64,000 nucleotides of DNA from UBA2970 sp965221075 (GCA_965221075.1 OZ244865.1:2542001-2606000); one strand, 5' to 3'. Shown: positions 1-9,186, counted from the stretch's first letter. The notes: generated by a model not told the origin, from the letters alone. Program-made: numbers and translations.

Positions 1-441
1 GAGCGGAGCCTGGACTGGCACCTGCTCCAGTACCAGGATCACGAGGGCGTCCGGAAGCTGGTGGCGGACCTCAACGCCTTCTACCTCCAGCACCCCTCCC
101 TCGGACGCAACGACTACGATCCCGAGGCCTTCCGCTGGATCAGCCACCAGGACCACGACGCCTCGGTCCTCTCCTTCCTGCGGGGGACCGGCCAGGGAAA
201 GGATCTGGTGCTGGTGGTAGGCAACTTCACTCCCGTGCCCCGAAGCGGCTACCGCATCGGCGTGCCCCGCAGCGGGCCCTGGAGGCTGGCGCTGCACACC
301 GATCAGCAGCGCTACGGCGGAAGCGCGGTCCCCTGCCCCGCCATCGTGGAATCGGAGCAGGTCCCCTGGGACTCGCAGCCGCACTCACTGCGGCTGGCCC
401 TTCCGGGAATGGCCACTATGTTCCTCCAGCCAGGCGACTGA
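1..441 (+). CDS. glgB: 1,4-alpha-glucan branching enzyme, C-terminal part (partial)
   Basis: The reading frame is open from the first base, so the gene enters the window from the left; only the last 146 residues are here. GlgB transfers alpha-1,4 glucan segments to alpha-1,6 positions during cytosolic glycogen synthesis. The visible part starts at the conserved run RSLDWHLLQ, continues with the VADLNAFY helix and the SVLSFLR segment that closes the catalytic barrel, and then enters the C-terminal all-beta domain (VVGNFTPVPR, YRIGVPRSG). It ends normally near MATMFLQPGD. No frameshift or unusual composition is visible. The identification rests on family knowledge of these conserved strings. 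Confidence 0.93.
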   Translation, partial: ERSLDWHLLQYQDHEGVRKLVADLNAFYLQHPSLGRNDYDPEAFRWISHQDHDASVLSFLRGTGQGKDLVLVVGNFTPVPRSGYRIGVPRSGPWRLALHTDQQRYGGSAVPCPAIVESEQVPWDSQPHSLRLALPGMATMFLQPGD

Positions 442-1252
442 CATTTAAGCCAGTTGGATGCGTCGCAGCGCATTCCACTGTGCAGCCAGCGAGCGCAACC
501 TGGAGCATGGACGGATCCTGCGCCTTCGCTGCCCAGGCGTTCATTCCAAACATGCAATGCGGACATGCCTCTGGAAGCGCCATGTCCGTCAGGATCCCCG
601 CATGCAACGGCCCGGGCATCGTTTAGAAGTACAATTCCGGAACATGCTCTACCGCCACTTCGGGTCTGCCCTTCGGAAGCTTGTCGAACAATCGATTGAA
701 CATGGAGTCCAACCTGTTCCGCTCCAGCGGATTTGCTCTCACGTCGCCGATTCCAATTACTGAAAAGAACATCTCCAGCCCAATATATCCATGTCTATGG
801 TATCCCCCGGAGAATTCCAAAACAAGCGCTTCCCTCCCTTCGTGCAAACAACCACATCGCATGCATCGTAGCCATCCTTTTCACTTTGTTTATTTCGACA
901 TGCGCGCTTCCTTCAAGCGCCACAATCACGCCATCATGAGAATGAAGCTTGCCTGCCTTCTTGTAGTACACATCGAGTCCGTACAATATATAATAATCGG
1001 AACAAAGAACAAGCACAGAAAGAAGTATATGCCGCTACGGCCGTAGCGGAGATACATATATTAATTCATCGTTAGCATATAAATTACATGCGTAACTTGA
1101 AATCGTCAGTTAACCTGACGCATTCTCAATATCATCGAAATGCATCATAACTGACACTATATCCAGTTAAGACAATATGCAAAGTACAATAAAACGAGCA
1201 TTAATCTTACAAATACATTTAATTATTTGAGCAGATACACCTGAACTTACAC
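442..1252. other. Intergenic region turning AT-rich, no intact gene
   Basis: Between glgB and the FRG-TPR gene the composition drops sharply after about 700 and becomes AT-rich by 1000. A possible frameshifted small gene lies on the minus strand (separate entry). A perfect 18-bp palindrome, CCGCTACGG followed by CCGTAGCGG, sits at 1032-1049 in otherwise AT-rich sequence. The stretch 1050-1250 has no convincing coding capacity. Confidence 0.6.
623..1016 (-). pseudogene. Possible frameshifted small hydrophobic-leader protein
   Basis: Two overlapping minus-strand frames look like halves of one protein. The upstream frame (starting with a GTG near 1016, after a hydrophobic LLSVLVL run) reads DYYILYGLDVYYKKAGKL and on to MHAMWLFARREG. 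The downstream frame continues EALVLEFSGGYHRHGYIGLE and ends VEHVPELYF. A one-base change in the purine run near 840-850 would join them into about 130 residues with natural-looking composition. I do not recognise the family. It lies in the AT-rich block beside the FRG gene and may be a decayed membrane or secreted small protein; chance is not excluded. Confidence 0.3.
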
Positions 1253-2818
1253 TTACTTCACTGTCACCACCAAGCCCGGCCCGCCGCAGAATCCCTTGCC
1301 ACCCGGCTGGTCGGGACCGCCCACATTGCCAACATTCCCTGCCATTCCTTGAAACGACACTTTTTGAGGTTCACCAGTGTAACACGGATGACTGAACATG
1401 ACACTTGTCACTGATTCCTGCGATGTAATTTTTTTCAATTCAGAATCTTCATAACCAGCAAGAATTGTCCGCAACTTGCGAAAAGCCATAGCATTCTGCT
1501 CCTGATCCTGAGGCATTTGCATCTTCATATAGCAGTCTTCGGCAGATTTAAAGTTCCCCAATTGAATATAAGCGAGTGCCATATTATGTAATACACCAGC
1601 ACACTTAGATGACACTTTTTTATAGCAAGAAATCGCCATTTCAAAATTCATTTGGCAGTAGTACGAGTTTCCACAATTAAACATACATGTGGAAAAACTC
1701 GAATCTAACTCCCACGCCTTTTCGTAATCCCTAATTGCCTTTTCATGTTCATTCAAAAGTGCGTAAATATTGCCACGATTATAAAGGACCGCATAATAGT
1801 ACCATGGATGTTTCTTACGAGGGCTGTTTTCGTTAATATAATTCAAATCATTTAACGCATTATCGTAGTCCGATAGCGCTTTAGGATAGAGCTTCGCTGC
1901 TGCGTAGGCATTACCACGATAAAAGTGAATTATTAATTGTTTGCCATCCAAATCCAAACACTTCCCATAAGCAACAATCGCTTTGCATAGATGTCCGTCG
2001 TTCATCGCCTTGTTTCCTCTTCGTAGTTGCGACTGAAAAACCTGAGACTGAGAAACCTGAGACTGAGAAACGTACGGAGCTTCCGCACGTTCAATCTTGC
2101 AAATACCAAGCAAATCTGGGAAAATAGTGCGCTCCGAAATATCAATCTGTTCCAGTTCATCTCGCAAGCCTTTTTTGTCATCAGCGTCAATCTCAACCTT
2201 AGAAAATTGGGTCTTTTCGATTATTGGCCGTCCAATAACGAAAACACTACGTTGGCCAAGTATGCGAAATGCTTCGTCGCCTGTTAAATCAGGTTCCCAA
2301 ATCAGATAGTTCGATCCTAACCAACGCTGATCTCGGGAAAGCTCTCGTGAAAAAAGTGAATCAATACTTTCAACTTCTAATTGTCGATTTGTAATCAAGG
2401 TGTTTGGTCTTTTTTTGTCCAGAATGAACACATTGCCATTGGAATCCATTTTTTTACCGTTGCAGCTTGGATCACCACAAGCAAACCACAGCGCAACAAG
2501 CGGATTATATGTAAAGTCGAGTAAACCTGTTGCTGCTCCAAAGTGTTGTAGCTTCGCAAGGAGTTGCATATCATCGATCGATTGATTCGAATTATTGCAG
2601 GCAATTACTTGACGAACTCGGTCAATTAATTCATTATGATACCTGATGTACTCTTCAATAAACTGAGGATGTTCGAGGGGGATTTCATTTGCCACAAGTC
2701 TTCGAACAGCTCCCGAACACAACTTCCATTCAGCATATTCCTGTCCTCGAAAGATTTTCATGTCCAAACCTTCTGTGGCATTCTGCATGCGCTCAATATA
2801 TTTGGTAAGTAACTTCAT
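1253..2818 (-). CDS. FRG-domain protein with C-terminal TPR repeats
   Basis: A 521-residue protein. The N-terminal part carries the FRG signature (FRGQEYAEWKLCSGAVRRL near residue 24), followed by the family's HFGAATGLLDFTYNPLVALW segment. FRG domains take their name from a conserved Phe-Arg-Gly motif and occur in proteins of uncertain biochemistry, often in defence or toxin settings. From about residue 265 there are at least five tetratricopeptide-like helical pairs (for example YRGNAYAAAKLYPKALSDYD and YNRGNIYALLNEHEKAIRDY), so the C-terminus is probably a protein-binding scaffold. The C-terminal tail is Gly-rich (GGPGLVVTVK). Low GC relative to the neighbours suggests acquisition. The start codon lies 23 bp from an ISL3-type end. 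An anti-phage role is inference. Confidence 0.8.
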   Translation of the reverse strand: MKLLTKYIERMQNATEGLDMKIFRGQEYAEWKLCSGAVRRLVANEIPLEHPQFIEEYIRYHNELIDRVRQVIACNNSNQSIDDMQLLAKLQHFGAATGLLDFTYNPLVALWFACGDPSCNGKKMDSNGNVFILDKKRPNTLITNRQLEVESIDSLFSRELSRDQRWLGSNYLIWEPDLTGDEAFRILGQRSVFVIGRPIIEKTQFSKVEIDADDKKGLRDELEQIDISERTIFPDLLGICKIERAEAPYVSQSQVSQSQVFQSQLRRGNKAMNDGHLCKAIVAYGKCLDLDGKQLIIHFYRGNAYAAAKLYPKALSDYDNALNDLNYINENSPRKKHPWYYYAVLYNRGNIYALLNEHEKAIRDYEKAWELDSSFSTCMFNCGNSYYCQMNFEMAISCYKKVSSKCAGVLHNMALAYIQLGNFKSAEDCYMKMQMPQDQEQNAMAFRKLRTILAGYEDSELKKITSQESVTSVMFSHPCYTGEPQKVSFQGMAGNVGNVGGPDQPGGKGFCGGPGLVVTVK

Positions 2819-2840
2819 TTTTAAACCATAGGAGTCTTAT

Positions 2841-3047
2841 GGCTCTACCGAAAAACGTGTGGGTTAAGCGACATGGGGGTTGAGCTTGGCGAAGTCGAGC
2901 TTCCCGGCGATGAGGAAGAAGACGGTGCGGATAGTCTTGAAGCAGCGGTAGCCTCTGGCGCGACGCTTGGCGGATTGGAACAGCCCGTTGAGGGTCTCGA
3001 TGAAGCCGTTGGTGCGGCAGGTTCTGGCCCAGGCTGCAATCCCATGG
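2841..3047 (-). mobile_element. ISL3-family IS remnant, left end and transposase C-terminus
   Basis: This segment is nearly identical to the left end of the IS at 62449. It begins with the same terminal repeat GGCTCTACCGAAAAACGTGT and covers the last roughly 60 codons of the same minus-strand transposase. Homology stops at CCATGG (3042-3047), after which unrelated chromosomal sequence leads into trpC. It is a 5'-deleted IS copy whose terminal repeat directly abuts the AT-rich FRG gene. Confidence 0.88.
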
Positions 3048-3131
3048 CCGAGCTATCCCATGAAAGGCACGGCATGTGAGGACTCCGGGCCGATCGTAGC
3101 CTCCAGGCCAGTCCGCTATCGCACCAGGACT

Positions 3132-3926
3132 TCATTCTCGGACTCCCAGCAGGCCGGAGATGGCCTCTGCTCCTCCCCGCATCAGCGATTCCCCCACCAG
3201 CAGGGCCTGCACGCCCGCATTCCGCATCCTCTCCACATCGCCTCTGGTCCGGATTCCGCTCTCCGCTACCAGCACGATCTCGTCGCGCCGCCGATGGCCG
3301 ACCAGGCTCGCGGCCAGGCGCTCTGTGACGCCCAGGTCCACCTCGAAGCGGCGAAGATCCCGGTTGTTGATCCCGATCAGATCGGCGCCCACCGCCAGGG
3401 CCCTCTCTAGCTCCGGGTGATCGTGGACCTCCACCAGCACGTCCAGGGAGGCGGATCGGGCCAGGTGGTGGAGCTGCTCCAGGAGGGGCTCCTCGAGGAT
3501 GGCGGCGATGAGCAGCACCGCGTCGGCTCCGTTCTCCACCGCCTCCAGGATCTGCAGGGGATGGAGGATGAAGTCCTTGCGCAGGATGGGCAGGCTGGAA
3601 GCCTCCCTGACCGCCCGGAGGTGGGAGAGGGAGCCCTGGAAGTATCCGGCATCGGTGAGGACCGAGAGGCAGTGGGCGCCCCCCTTCTGGTACTCCCGGG
3701 CGATCCGGGGAGGATCGTAGTCGGAGCAGATGGTTCCCGCCGAAGGGGAGGCCTTCTTGATCTCGGCGACGAGTCCCAGCGAAGCGTCGCGAAGCGCCTG
3801 GCGGAACGGCCGCCGGCCGCCCCGCGTGGCTATGCCTTCGAGCAGCGTCCCGGGCGACACTTCCCGCTGGGGCAGGGCCCGGATCTCGCGCCGCTTGTCG
3901 GCCACGATCCGGTCCAGGATGGTCAT
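3132..3926 (-). CDS. trpC: Indole-3-glycerol phosphate synthase
   Basis: A 264-residue TIM-barrel enzyme that closes the ring of carboxyphenylamino-deoxyribulose phosphate to indole-3-glycerol phosphate in tryptophan biosynthesis. Family landmarks are present in order: ILDRIVADKRREI at the N-terminus, VAEIKKASPSAG with the catalytic lysine, LSVLTDAGYFQGS, LPILRKDFILHP, ADAVLLIAAIL, IGINNRDLRRFEVDL and VAESGIRTRGDV. The ATG at 3924-3926 overlaps the prfB stop codon as ATGA, implying translational coupling. Other trp genes are not in the window. Confidence 0.95.
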   Translation of the reverse strand: MTILDRIVADKRREIRALPQREVSPGTLLEGIATRGGRRPFRQALRDASLGLVAEIKKASPSAGTICSDYDPPRIAREYQKGGAHCLSVLTDAGYFQGSLSHLRAVREASSLPILRKDFILHPLQILEAVENGADAVLLIAAILEEPLLEQLHHLARSASLDVLVEVHDHPELERALAVGADLIGINNRDLRRFEVDLGVTERLAASLVGHRRRDEIVLVAESGIRTRGDVERMRNAGVQALLVGESLMRGGAEAISGLLGVRE

Positions 3927-5063
3927 CGGGACTCCGCCGCATCGGCCGCCACCCCGGTGGGGCAGCCGGCCTGCAGCCAGACGTTGACGAAGGGATCGAG
4001 ATCGCCGTCCATCACTCCCTGCACGTTGCTGGTCTCCACGCCGGTGCGCAGATCCTTGACCATCTGGTAGGGCTGGAAGACGTAGTTGCGGATCTGGTTC
4101 CCCCAGGAGACGCTTCCCTTCTCCCCGTAGAAGCGATCCATCTCCCGCTTGGCCTCGTCCTCCCGCAGGGCGTAGAGCCTCGAGGTCAGCAGCGTCATGG
4201 CGGTGGCCCGGTTCTGGTGCTGAGAGCGCTGCGTCTGGCAGGCCACCGACAGCCCGGTGGGCAGGTGGGTGACGCGCACCGCGGTCTCCACCTTGTTCAC
4301 GTTCTGCCCTCCCTTGCCTCCCGAGCGGAACGTGTCCACCCGGAGATCCGAGGAGGGGATCTCCAGGTCGATGTCCTCCTCGATCTCGGCGATGACGTCG
4401 ACGCTGGCAAAGCTGGTGTGGCGGCGGCTGTTGGAGTCGAAGGGGGAGATGCGCACCAGGCGATGCACCCCCCGCTCGGCCTTGCAGTAGCCGTAGGCGT
4501 TCTCCCCGGAGATGAGCACGCTGGCCTTGGAGATCCCGGTGCTCTCGCCCGGAAGCGAATCGGTGATCTCGGCCTTCCATCCCCGCCGTTCGCACCAGCG
4601 CTGGTACATGCGGAGCAGCATCACCGCCCAGTCGCAGGCCTCGGTCCCGCCCGCGCCGGCGTTGATGCTCAGGATGCAGTTCTTGCCGTCGTGGGGGCCG
4701 TCGAGCAGCATCCGCAGCTCCAGCTCCTCCACCTCGCCCTCCAGCCGCCGAACATCCCTCTCCACTTCGGCGAGCACCCCGGGCTGGGCCTCCTCCGGCT
4801 CGGCCTCTCCCAGCTCCACCATCACCGAGACGTCGTCGATGGCGGACTGGACCTGGGTCAGGGGCCCGATCCTGCGCTTGAGCCGGGATGCCTCGTCGGT
4901 GACCTCCCGGGCCCGCTCGCGGTTGTTCCAGAAGCCCTCGCCCGACATCTCCGCCTCGAGCTCCGCCTGGCGGCTCCGGATGGCCTCCGCGTCAAAGATA
5001 CCTCCAGAGCCGGGACAGCTTCCCGTTCACCTCCACCAGACGCTCCTTGACAGTCTCGAACAT
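3923..5063 (-). CDS. prfB: Peptide chain release factor 2 with programmed +1 frameshift
   Basis: RF2 reads UGA and UAA stops on the ribosome. The gene is in two frames. A 23-codon leader starts at ATG 5061-5063 (MFETVKERLVEV, ending LWRYL) and meets an in-frame TGA at 4992-4994. The rest continues in the +1 frame through DAEAIRSRQAELEAEM into MSGEGFWNN. The body contains the GGQ motif in SGGKGGQNVNKVETAVRVTH and the SPF stop-recognition motif in VRISPFDSNSRRHTSF. The slip site matches the classic autoregulatory arrangement, so this is a functional gene and not a pseudogene. trpC follows with a 4-bp overlap. Confidence 0.96.
4991..5006 (-). promoter_or_regulatory. RF2 programmed frameshift site
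   Basis: On the minus strand the site reads TGGAGG TAT CTT TGA C: an internal Shine-Dalgarno-like TGGAGG, the Leu slip codon CTT and a poorly terminating UGA followed by C. When RF2 is scarce the ribosome slips from CUU to UUU, skips one base and makes full-length RF2. Spacing and sequence match the known prfB mechanism. Confidence 0.95.
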
Positions 5064-5277
5064 GGCGCGCCCCATGGTAGGGATCCCGCCCCTGCCCCGG
5101 CAACCGTATAGTGGGCTTCCATCGCCGGCAGCTCCGGCTCCGGTTCGCCCCGGGCCGGACCTCTTCGCATCGACCCACCGGAGAACCGCCCAGCGGACGC
5201 GGTCCGGCCGCCCCCGCAGAGCCCTTGCACCGCTTCTCCTTGAAGCGGGATCCCGAGGCTGGTAGGAAGGGAGCCAG

Positions 5278-5655
5278 ATGGATTCGCAGCTAGCCGAATA
5301 CCTTCCGGTTCTGCTCCTTTTGTGCGTCTCGGCCCTGATTGCCGTTGGAGCCCTCGCCATATCCGTGGCCCTGGGCAGCCGCGGCGTCCGCAACCGCATC
5401 AAGGACTCGGCCTACGAGTGCGGCATGCTTCCCCAGGGGGAGGGCACGGCCCGCTTCTCGGTCAAGTTCTACCGAGTGGCGATGCTCTTCATCCTGTTCG
5501 ATGTCGAGGTGGTGTTCCTCTACCCCTGGGCCGTGGTCTACCGGGAGCAGCTGGCGGCCAACGCCAACTGGATCTTCGGCTCCATGATGGTCTTCCTGGC
5601 GCTTTTCGCCGCCGGAATGGTCTACGAGATCAAGAAGAAGGCCTTCCATTGGTAG
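5278..5655 (+). CDS. nuoA: NADH-quinone oxidoreductase subunit A
   Basis: A 125-residue membrane subunit of respiratory complex I. It has three predicted transmembrane helices: a hydrophobic N-terminus (YLPVLLLLCVSALIAV), a central helix (RVAMLFILFDVEVVFLYPWA) and a C-terminal helix (FGSMMVFLALFAAGMVYEIK). The conserved loop motif YECGMLPQG with its cysteine, followed by FSVKFY, is diagnostic. A ribosome site GGAAGGGAG ends about 5 bp before the ATG. It stands alone here, with no nuoB next to it; nuoM and nuoN lie 37 kb away, so complex I genes are dispersed. It is divergent from prfB. Confidence 0.95.
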   Translation: MDSQLAEYLPVLLLLCVSALIAVGALAISVALGSRGVRNRIKDSAYECGMLPQGEGTARFSVKFYRVAMLFILFDVEVVFLYPWAVVYREQLAANANWIFGSMMVFLALFAAGMVYEIKKKAFHW

Positions 5656-5687
5656 GCGGGCCGGGGAGCGCCGGAGACTCCCGGCCC

Positions 5688-6872
5688 ATGGCCTCCCTGC
5701 CCACCGTCCACCTCAAGCGGAACGCCGCCGAGCGGATCCTGGCCGGCCACCCCTGGATCTTTCCGGCCAACATCGACCGGGTCACCCACGACCCCCAGGA
5801 CGGCGGGGAAGTCCAGGTGAGGGACGCCCGCCGGCGCTTCCTCGGCACCGGGCTGTACAACTCCCGATCCCGCATCCGGGTGCGGCTGCTCTCGCGCCAG
5901 CGGGAGGCCATCGACACCGGCTTCTTCCTCCGCCGCCTGAAGCAGGCCCGGGCCCACCGGCAGAAGGTCGTTCCGGAAGCCCGTTGCCACCGCCTGGTCC
6001 ATGCCGAGGGGGACCTCCTGAGCGGACTGGTCGTCGACCGCTACCACGACACCTTCTGCCTCCAGGTCTCCTCCCTGGGAATGGAGGCGCGCCTGCCCCA
6101 GATCCGGGAGGCCCTGCTCTCCCTGGCTCCCGGCGCCGAGTTCGTGGAGCGCCGCGATCTCCCCTCCCGCAGGACCGAGGGGCTCTCCACCGGGACGGCT
6201 GAAGGAGAGCCCCGCAGGCAGGTGGTCCAGGTCAACCAGCTGCGGCTGGAGGTGGATCCGGTCCGGGGGCACAAGACCGGCCTCTACCTGGACCAGCAGG
6301 CCAACTACCAGGAAGCGGCCAGGCTGCTCCAGCGCTGGAAGGTGCGGAGCCTGCTGGACGCCTTCGCCTACCAGGGGGCCTTCGCCCTCCATGCCGCCAG
6401 CCTGGCCGGCTGCCGGGCGACCGGCATCGACCAGAGCCCGGAGGTCCTGGACCAGGCCCGGCGCAACGCCTCCCTCAACCAGCTCTCCTCCCAGTGCACC
6501 TTCGAGGCGGCCAACGTGTTCGACTGGCTCAAGGGGGCCCCCCGGGAAGCGGCCTTCGACGCCATCGTCCTGGATCCCCCCTCCTTCACCCGCTCCCGCT
6601 CCTCGGTGGAGGACGCGCTCAGGGGCTACAAGGAGATCCATCTGCGCGCCCTGCGGCTGCTGGCTCCCGGAGGGATCCTCCTGAGCTTCTGCTGCTCGCA
6701 CCACGTGGACGCCCCCACCTTCGAGGCGGCGATCCTCGGGGCCGCCTTCGACAACCGCCAGCATCTGCGCCGGGTGGCGCGCTTTGGGCAGTCTCCCGAC
6801 CATCCGGTCCTGCCCGCGGTCCCCGAGACCGGCTATCTCAAGGGCTTCGCCTACCAGGTGCTGGAGCTCTGA
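5688..6872 (+). CDS. Class I SAM-dependent rRNA methyltransferase, RlmI/RlmK type
   Basis: A 394-residue protein with an N-terminal PUA-type RNA-binding domain (LKRNAAERILAGHPWIFPAN, then GTGLYNSRSRIRVRLL) and a C-terminal Rossmann methyltransferase. SAM-binding motif I is LLDAFAYQGAFALHAASLAG, the acidic loop is GIDQSPEVLDQARRN, and the catalytic motif is AIVLDPPSF. Proteins of this architecture make 5-methylcytosine in 23S rRNA. GHKTGLYLDQQANY is also typical. I chose the ATG at 5688 because the PUA domain begins immediately after it; upstream sequence in this frame overlaps nuoA. A short inverted repeat (6874-6894) sits between it and the convergent RNase D gene. Confidence 0.9.
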   Translation: MASLPTVHLKRNAAERILAGHPWIFPANIDRVTHDPQDGGEVQVRDARRRFLGTGLYNSRSRIRVRLLSRQREAIDTGFFLRRLKQARAHRQKVVPEARCHRLVHAEGDLLSGLVVDRYHDTFCLQVSSLGMEARLPQIREALLSLAPGAEFVERRDLPSRRTEGLSTGTAEGEPRRQVVQVNQLRLEVDPVRGHKTGLYLDQQANYQEAARLLQRWKVRSLLDAFAYQGAFALHAASLAGCRATGIDQSPEVLDQARRNASLNQLSSQCTFEAANVFDWLKGAPREAAFDAIVLDPPSFTRSRSSVEDALRGYKEIHLRALRLLAPGGILLSFCCSHHVDAPTFEAAILGAAFDNRQHLRRVARFGQSPDHPVLPAVPETGYLKGFAYQVLEL

Positions 6873-6892
6873 AAGCCCCGGGACAATGGGGG

Positions 6893-7954
6893 CTACTCCA
6901 GCTCGAGCAGACGGCGCTGCCAGCGCATCAGCCGGGGGAGGCTTCCCTTCCTGTCCCGGGAGAGGGCCAGCAGGGTCGACTTGCTGGCAATGATGGTGGG
7001 GTCGATGCCCAGCTCTCCGGCCCTTGCGTCCCGGATCTTCCTCATCGCCTCCATCGGGGGGCCATCGCCCCTGCCCTGGCGCCTGGGCGCCTTGGGAGGC
7101 GGCTTGGGCCAGTCCTCCGAAGGCATCGCCCCCGCCGCTTCTACGCACTTGGCGAGGCCGAGGATCCGTCGCCGGGAGAACCGGCGCGGGATGTGCTTCC
7201 TCCAGCCCTTCCCCTCCCCGCAGCAGATCGAGATCTGCAGCAGCCGGTCGTGGCTCAGGACGAAGAAGGGGGGACGGTTGCACCTGCAGGCCTCCTTCTC
7301 CCGCCACCCCCACAGCTCCCGCAGGAAGGCCTGAGCCCTGGGCGCCAGATCCTTGCTTCCCTTGATCCGCCAGGGATCCTCGACCTCCTGATCCATGCTG
7401 CGGACCGCCTCCTCGCCCAGCGCTTCGCCGACCTCCTGGAGCCACTCAAGCCGTCCCTTCCGGGCCAGCTGCTCGGAGAGGATCCGGCGCAGGGAATGGA
7501 GGTAGCGGACATCGTTGAGCGCGTACTCCTCCATCTTGGGGCCCAGGGGGCGCTTCCCCCAGTCGGCCCTCTGGAGCTCCTTCTCCAGCTTCACCTGGTG
7601 GAACCTCTGGACCAGATGGCTCAGGCCGAACTCCTTGAAGCCCAGCAGCCGGGCGGCCCACATGGTGTCGAACACCCTGGGCCTCAGGAAGCCGTGGTGC
7701 TTGGCCAGGAGCCGGAGGTCGTAGTCGGCCGCATGGATGATCAGCCCGGCCTTTCCCAGCCGATCCCACAGGGGGGAGAGATCCAGCGGCGCCAACGGGT
7801 CGATCAGGACCCCCTCCCCCGGCAGGGACAGCTGCAGGAGGCACAGCTTGGAGGGATAGGAGTGGAAGCTGTCGGCCTCGGTGTCCAGACCGATCCAGGG
7901 AGCGCCCCGGGCCCGGTCGAGCCACCGGGCCAGTTCCTTGCCGGTCTCGATCAC
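6893..7954 (-). CDS. rnd: Ribonuclease D
   Basis: A 353-residue 3'-5' exoribonuclease that trims tRNA and other stable RNA 3' ends. The DEDDy exonuclease domain fills the first 190 residues: motif I IGLDTEADSFHSY, motif II IIHAADYDLRLL, motif III YALNDVRYLHSL with the tyrosine and final aspartate. An HRDC-like region follows (LRELWGWREKEACRCNRPPFF), typical of RNase D. A second helical stretch near the C-terminus (IDPTIIASKSTLLALSRDR) resembles the second HRDC unit. Length matches the family. Confidence 0.92.
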   Translation of the reverse strand: MIETGKELARWLDRARGAPWIGLDTEADSFHSYPSKLCLLQLSLPGEGVLIDPLAPLDLSPLWDRLGKAGLIIHAADYDLRLLAKHHGFLRPRVFDTMWAARLLGFKEFGLSHLVQRFHQVKLEKELQRADWGKRPLGPKMEEYALNDVRYLHSLRRILSEQLARKGRLEWLQEVGEALGEEAVRSMDQEVEDPWRIKGSKDLAPRAQAFLRELWGWREKEACRCNRPPFFVLSHDRLLQISICCGEGKGWRKHIPRRFSRRRILGLAKCVEAAGAMPSEDWPKPPPKAPRRQGRGDGPPMEAMRKIRDARAGELGIDPTIIASKSTLLALSRDRKGSLPRLMRWQRRLLELE

Positions 7955-8105
7955 GGCCTGGAACTGGAACTTCCAGGCAGTCGGCGAAGAGGAAGTCCAG
8001 GATGGGCCGATCTCATCTGCAGGGCGAACTCCGGCCTGAGGCGGCGAGATCGGGAGATCCCATGCAATCTCCCCGAGTCCGGTCCCGGGGCAGGGACGAG
8101 CATAC

Positions 8106-8795
8106 CCCCTTCCCCTCGCCTCCGGCCTGGTCCGGCGCCCGGCGCAGCGGCTTCTTGTCCCGAAGCCGCTTCATCGCTTCCTCGAAGCTTCCGAAGCGTC
8201 CCGTCCGCTGCTGCAAGCCTGGATCGGCGTCCAGTCCGCCGGGCTCTTCGATATCGGACTTGTCGGCCACCGCCACGAGTCTGGCGATCCCCTCCTGAAG
8301 CGCCTCTCCTGCCGCCCGGCGCCCTTCCAGCCAGGCTCCGTGGGCCTGACGGCGCAGGCCGGGATGCCGGGCCCGGCCAGCCGCAGATCCTCCAGGGCCC
8401 TGCAGCCCATCTCCCAGGCAAACGCCATGATCTCGAGGAGAAGGTCCTCCAGCTCCTTCGAGAACCGCCTGCGGAACGCTGCGATGGCGCCGTGGCCGGA
8501 ATGCTGGTTTCCGGCGATGCAGAGGAAGGCGACCGATTCGCAGGTCGCCGCTTCCAGCTTCCGGCTCGAGAACACGCCTGCTGCGAAGCCGCAGAAGATC
8601 ATCCCCACAAGAGCCTGCGGGTGGCAGGCCTGAATGCCGCGTGGAATGCATGACGAGGGGATCGGGGCCAGCTCCAGGCGCTCCACGATGCACTTGACCA
8701 TGCGCGCTGTAGAACGCTTGAGGGGGCCAGTCCTCCATCGGGGCAGCCAGCAGAATCTGATAGACGTGAACGTTCGGACCGAAGTCGTATCCCAT
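8106..8795 (-). pseudogene. Transposase pseudogene, DDE type related to IS1182 group
   Basis: Three frames on the minus strand reconstruct a transposase N-terminal half. It starts MGYDFGPNVHVYQILLAAP at 8795, shifts frame to MVKCIVERLELAPIPS, and continues through PQALVGMIFCGFAAGVFSSR, the CESVAFLCIAGNQHSGHGAI segment and FRRRFSKELEDLLLEIM. It then shifts again into a coiled linker (IARLVAVADKSDIEE). Family members carry equivalents such as SSRKIE and ANQxPDHDTI. The catalytic C-terminal half is missing. At least two frameshifts make it nonfunctional. It lies immediately beside dispersed-repeat copy 1. Confidence 0.75.
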
Positions 8796-8896
8796 GTTTG
8801 CGAACAGCCAGCCTCGTCGAGTCGGCCCGCCCCCTCGGAGAGTGCCTCGCCGTCCGCTGCCGGGACAGGACATTATTGTGCACCGCCAGAAAAAGC

Positions 8897-9186
8897 GGAA
8901 CCTGTCAATGACATTGAAACGCTTTATCCATCAACTGGCTGAGCATTTCCACGCATCGGCAGGTTTGTCGCTGTGCTGGGTGCCGCCGCAGCTCACAGCG
9001 AGGACCGGAGGCTCATGGCCCTCCACTGCAGGGGGCGCTGCCCCCTGCACCCCAGGACCACTTAGGGTAGGGAAATGGAACCGAACACATGGCGCAGCCT
9101 GTCTGTGACTATGGAGCCGAGTTGCCAGGCTAGTGCCAGCCACTGCTGTCCGGACAGCATCAACCCGAACGTTTACCAGCATAGGC
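8897..9186. repeat. Dispersed repeat copy 1, ISL3-like right end
   Basis: About 290 bp homologous to 51269-51521. It begins GGAACCTGTCAATGACATTG, contains GAGCATT..CACGCATCG and the run ACACATGGCGCAG, and ends in a degenerate terminal repeat whose complement begins GCCTATGCTGGTAAACG, resembling the ISL3 terminal sequence. It has been interrupted by the GC hairpin at 9027-9049, absent from the 51-kb copy. Confidence 0.75.
9027..9049. repeat. GC hairpin repeat, copy 1
   Basis: Perfect 10-bp inverted repeat TGCAGGGGGC, loop GCT, GCCCCCTGCA. The same core recurs at 13081-13111 and 63964-64000 with longer stems. It appears to be an intergenic REP-like element; no T-run follows, so a simple terminator role is unlikely. 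Confidence 0.8.

Noticed and set aside
6874..6894. AGCCCC/GGGGCT inverted repeat between the methyltransferase and RNase D as a terminator
   Set aside because: Stem is only six base pairs with no T-run, and it overlaps the RNase D stop; noted but too weak to call.
5622..7445. A 607-codon minus-strand open frame
   Set aside because: It is antisense to the methyltransferase and overlaps RNase D; Gly/Pro/Ala-rich composition typical of GC-rich shadow frames.
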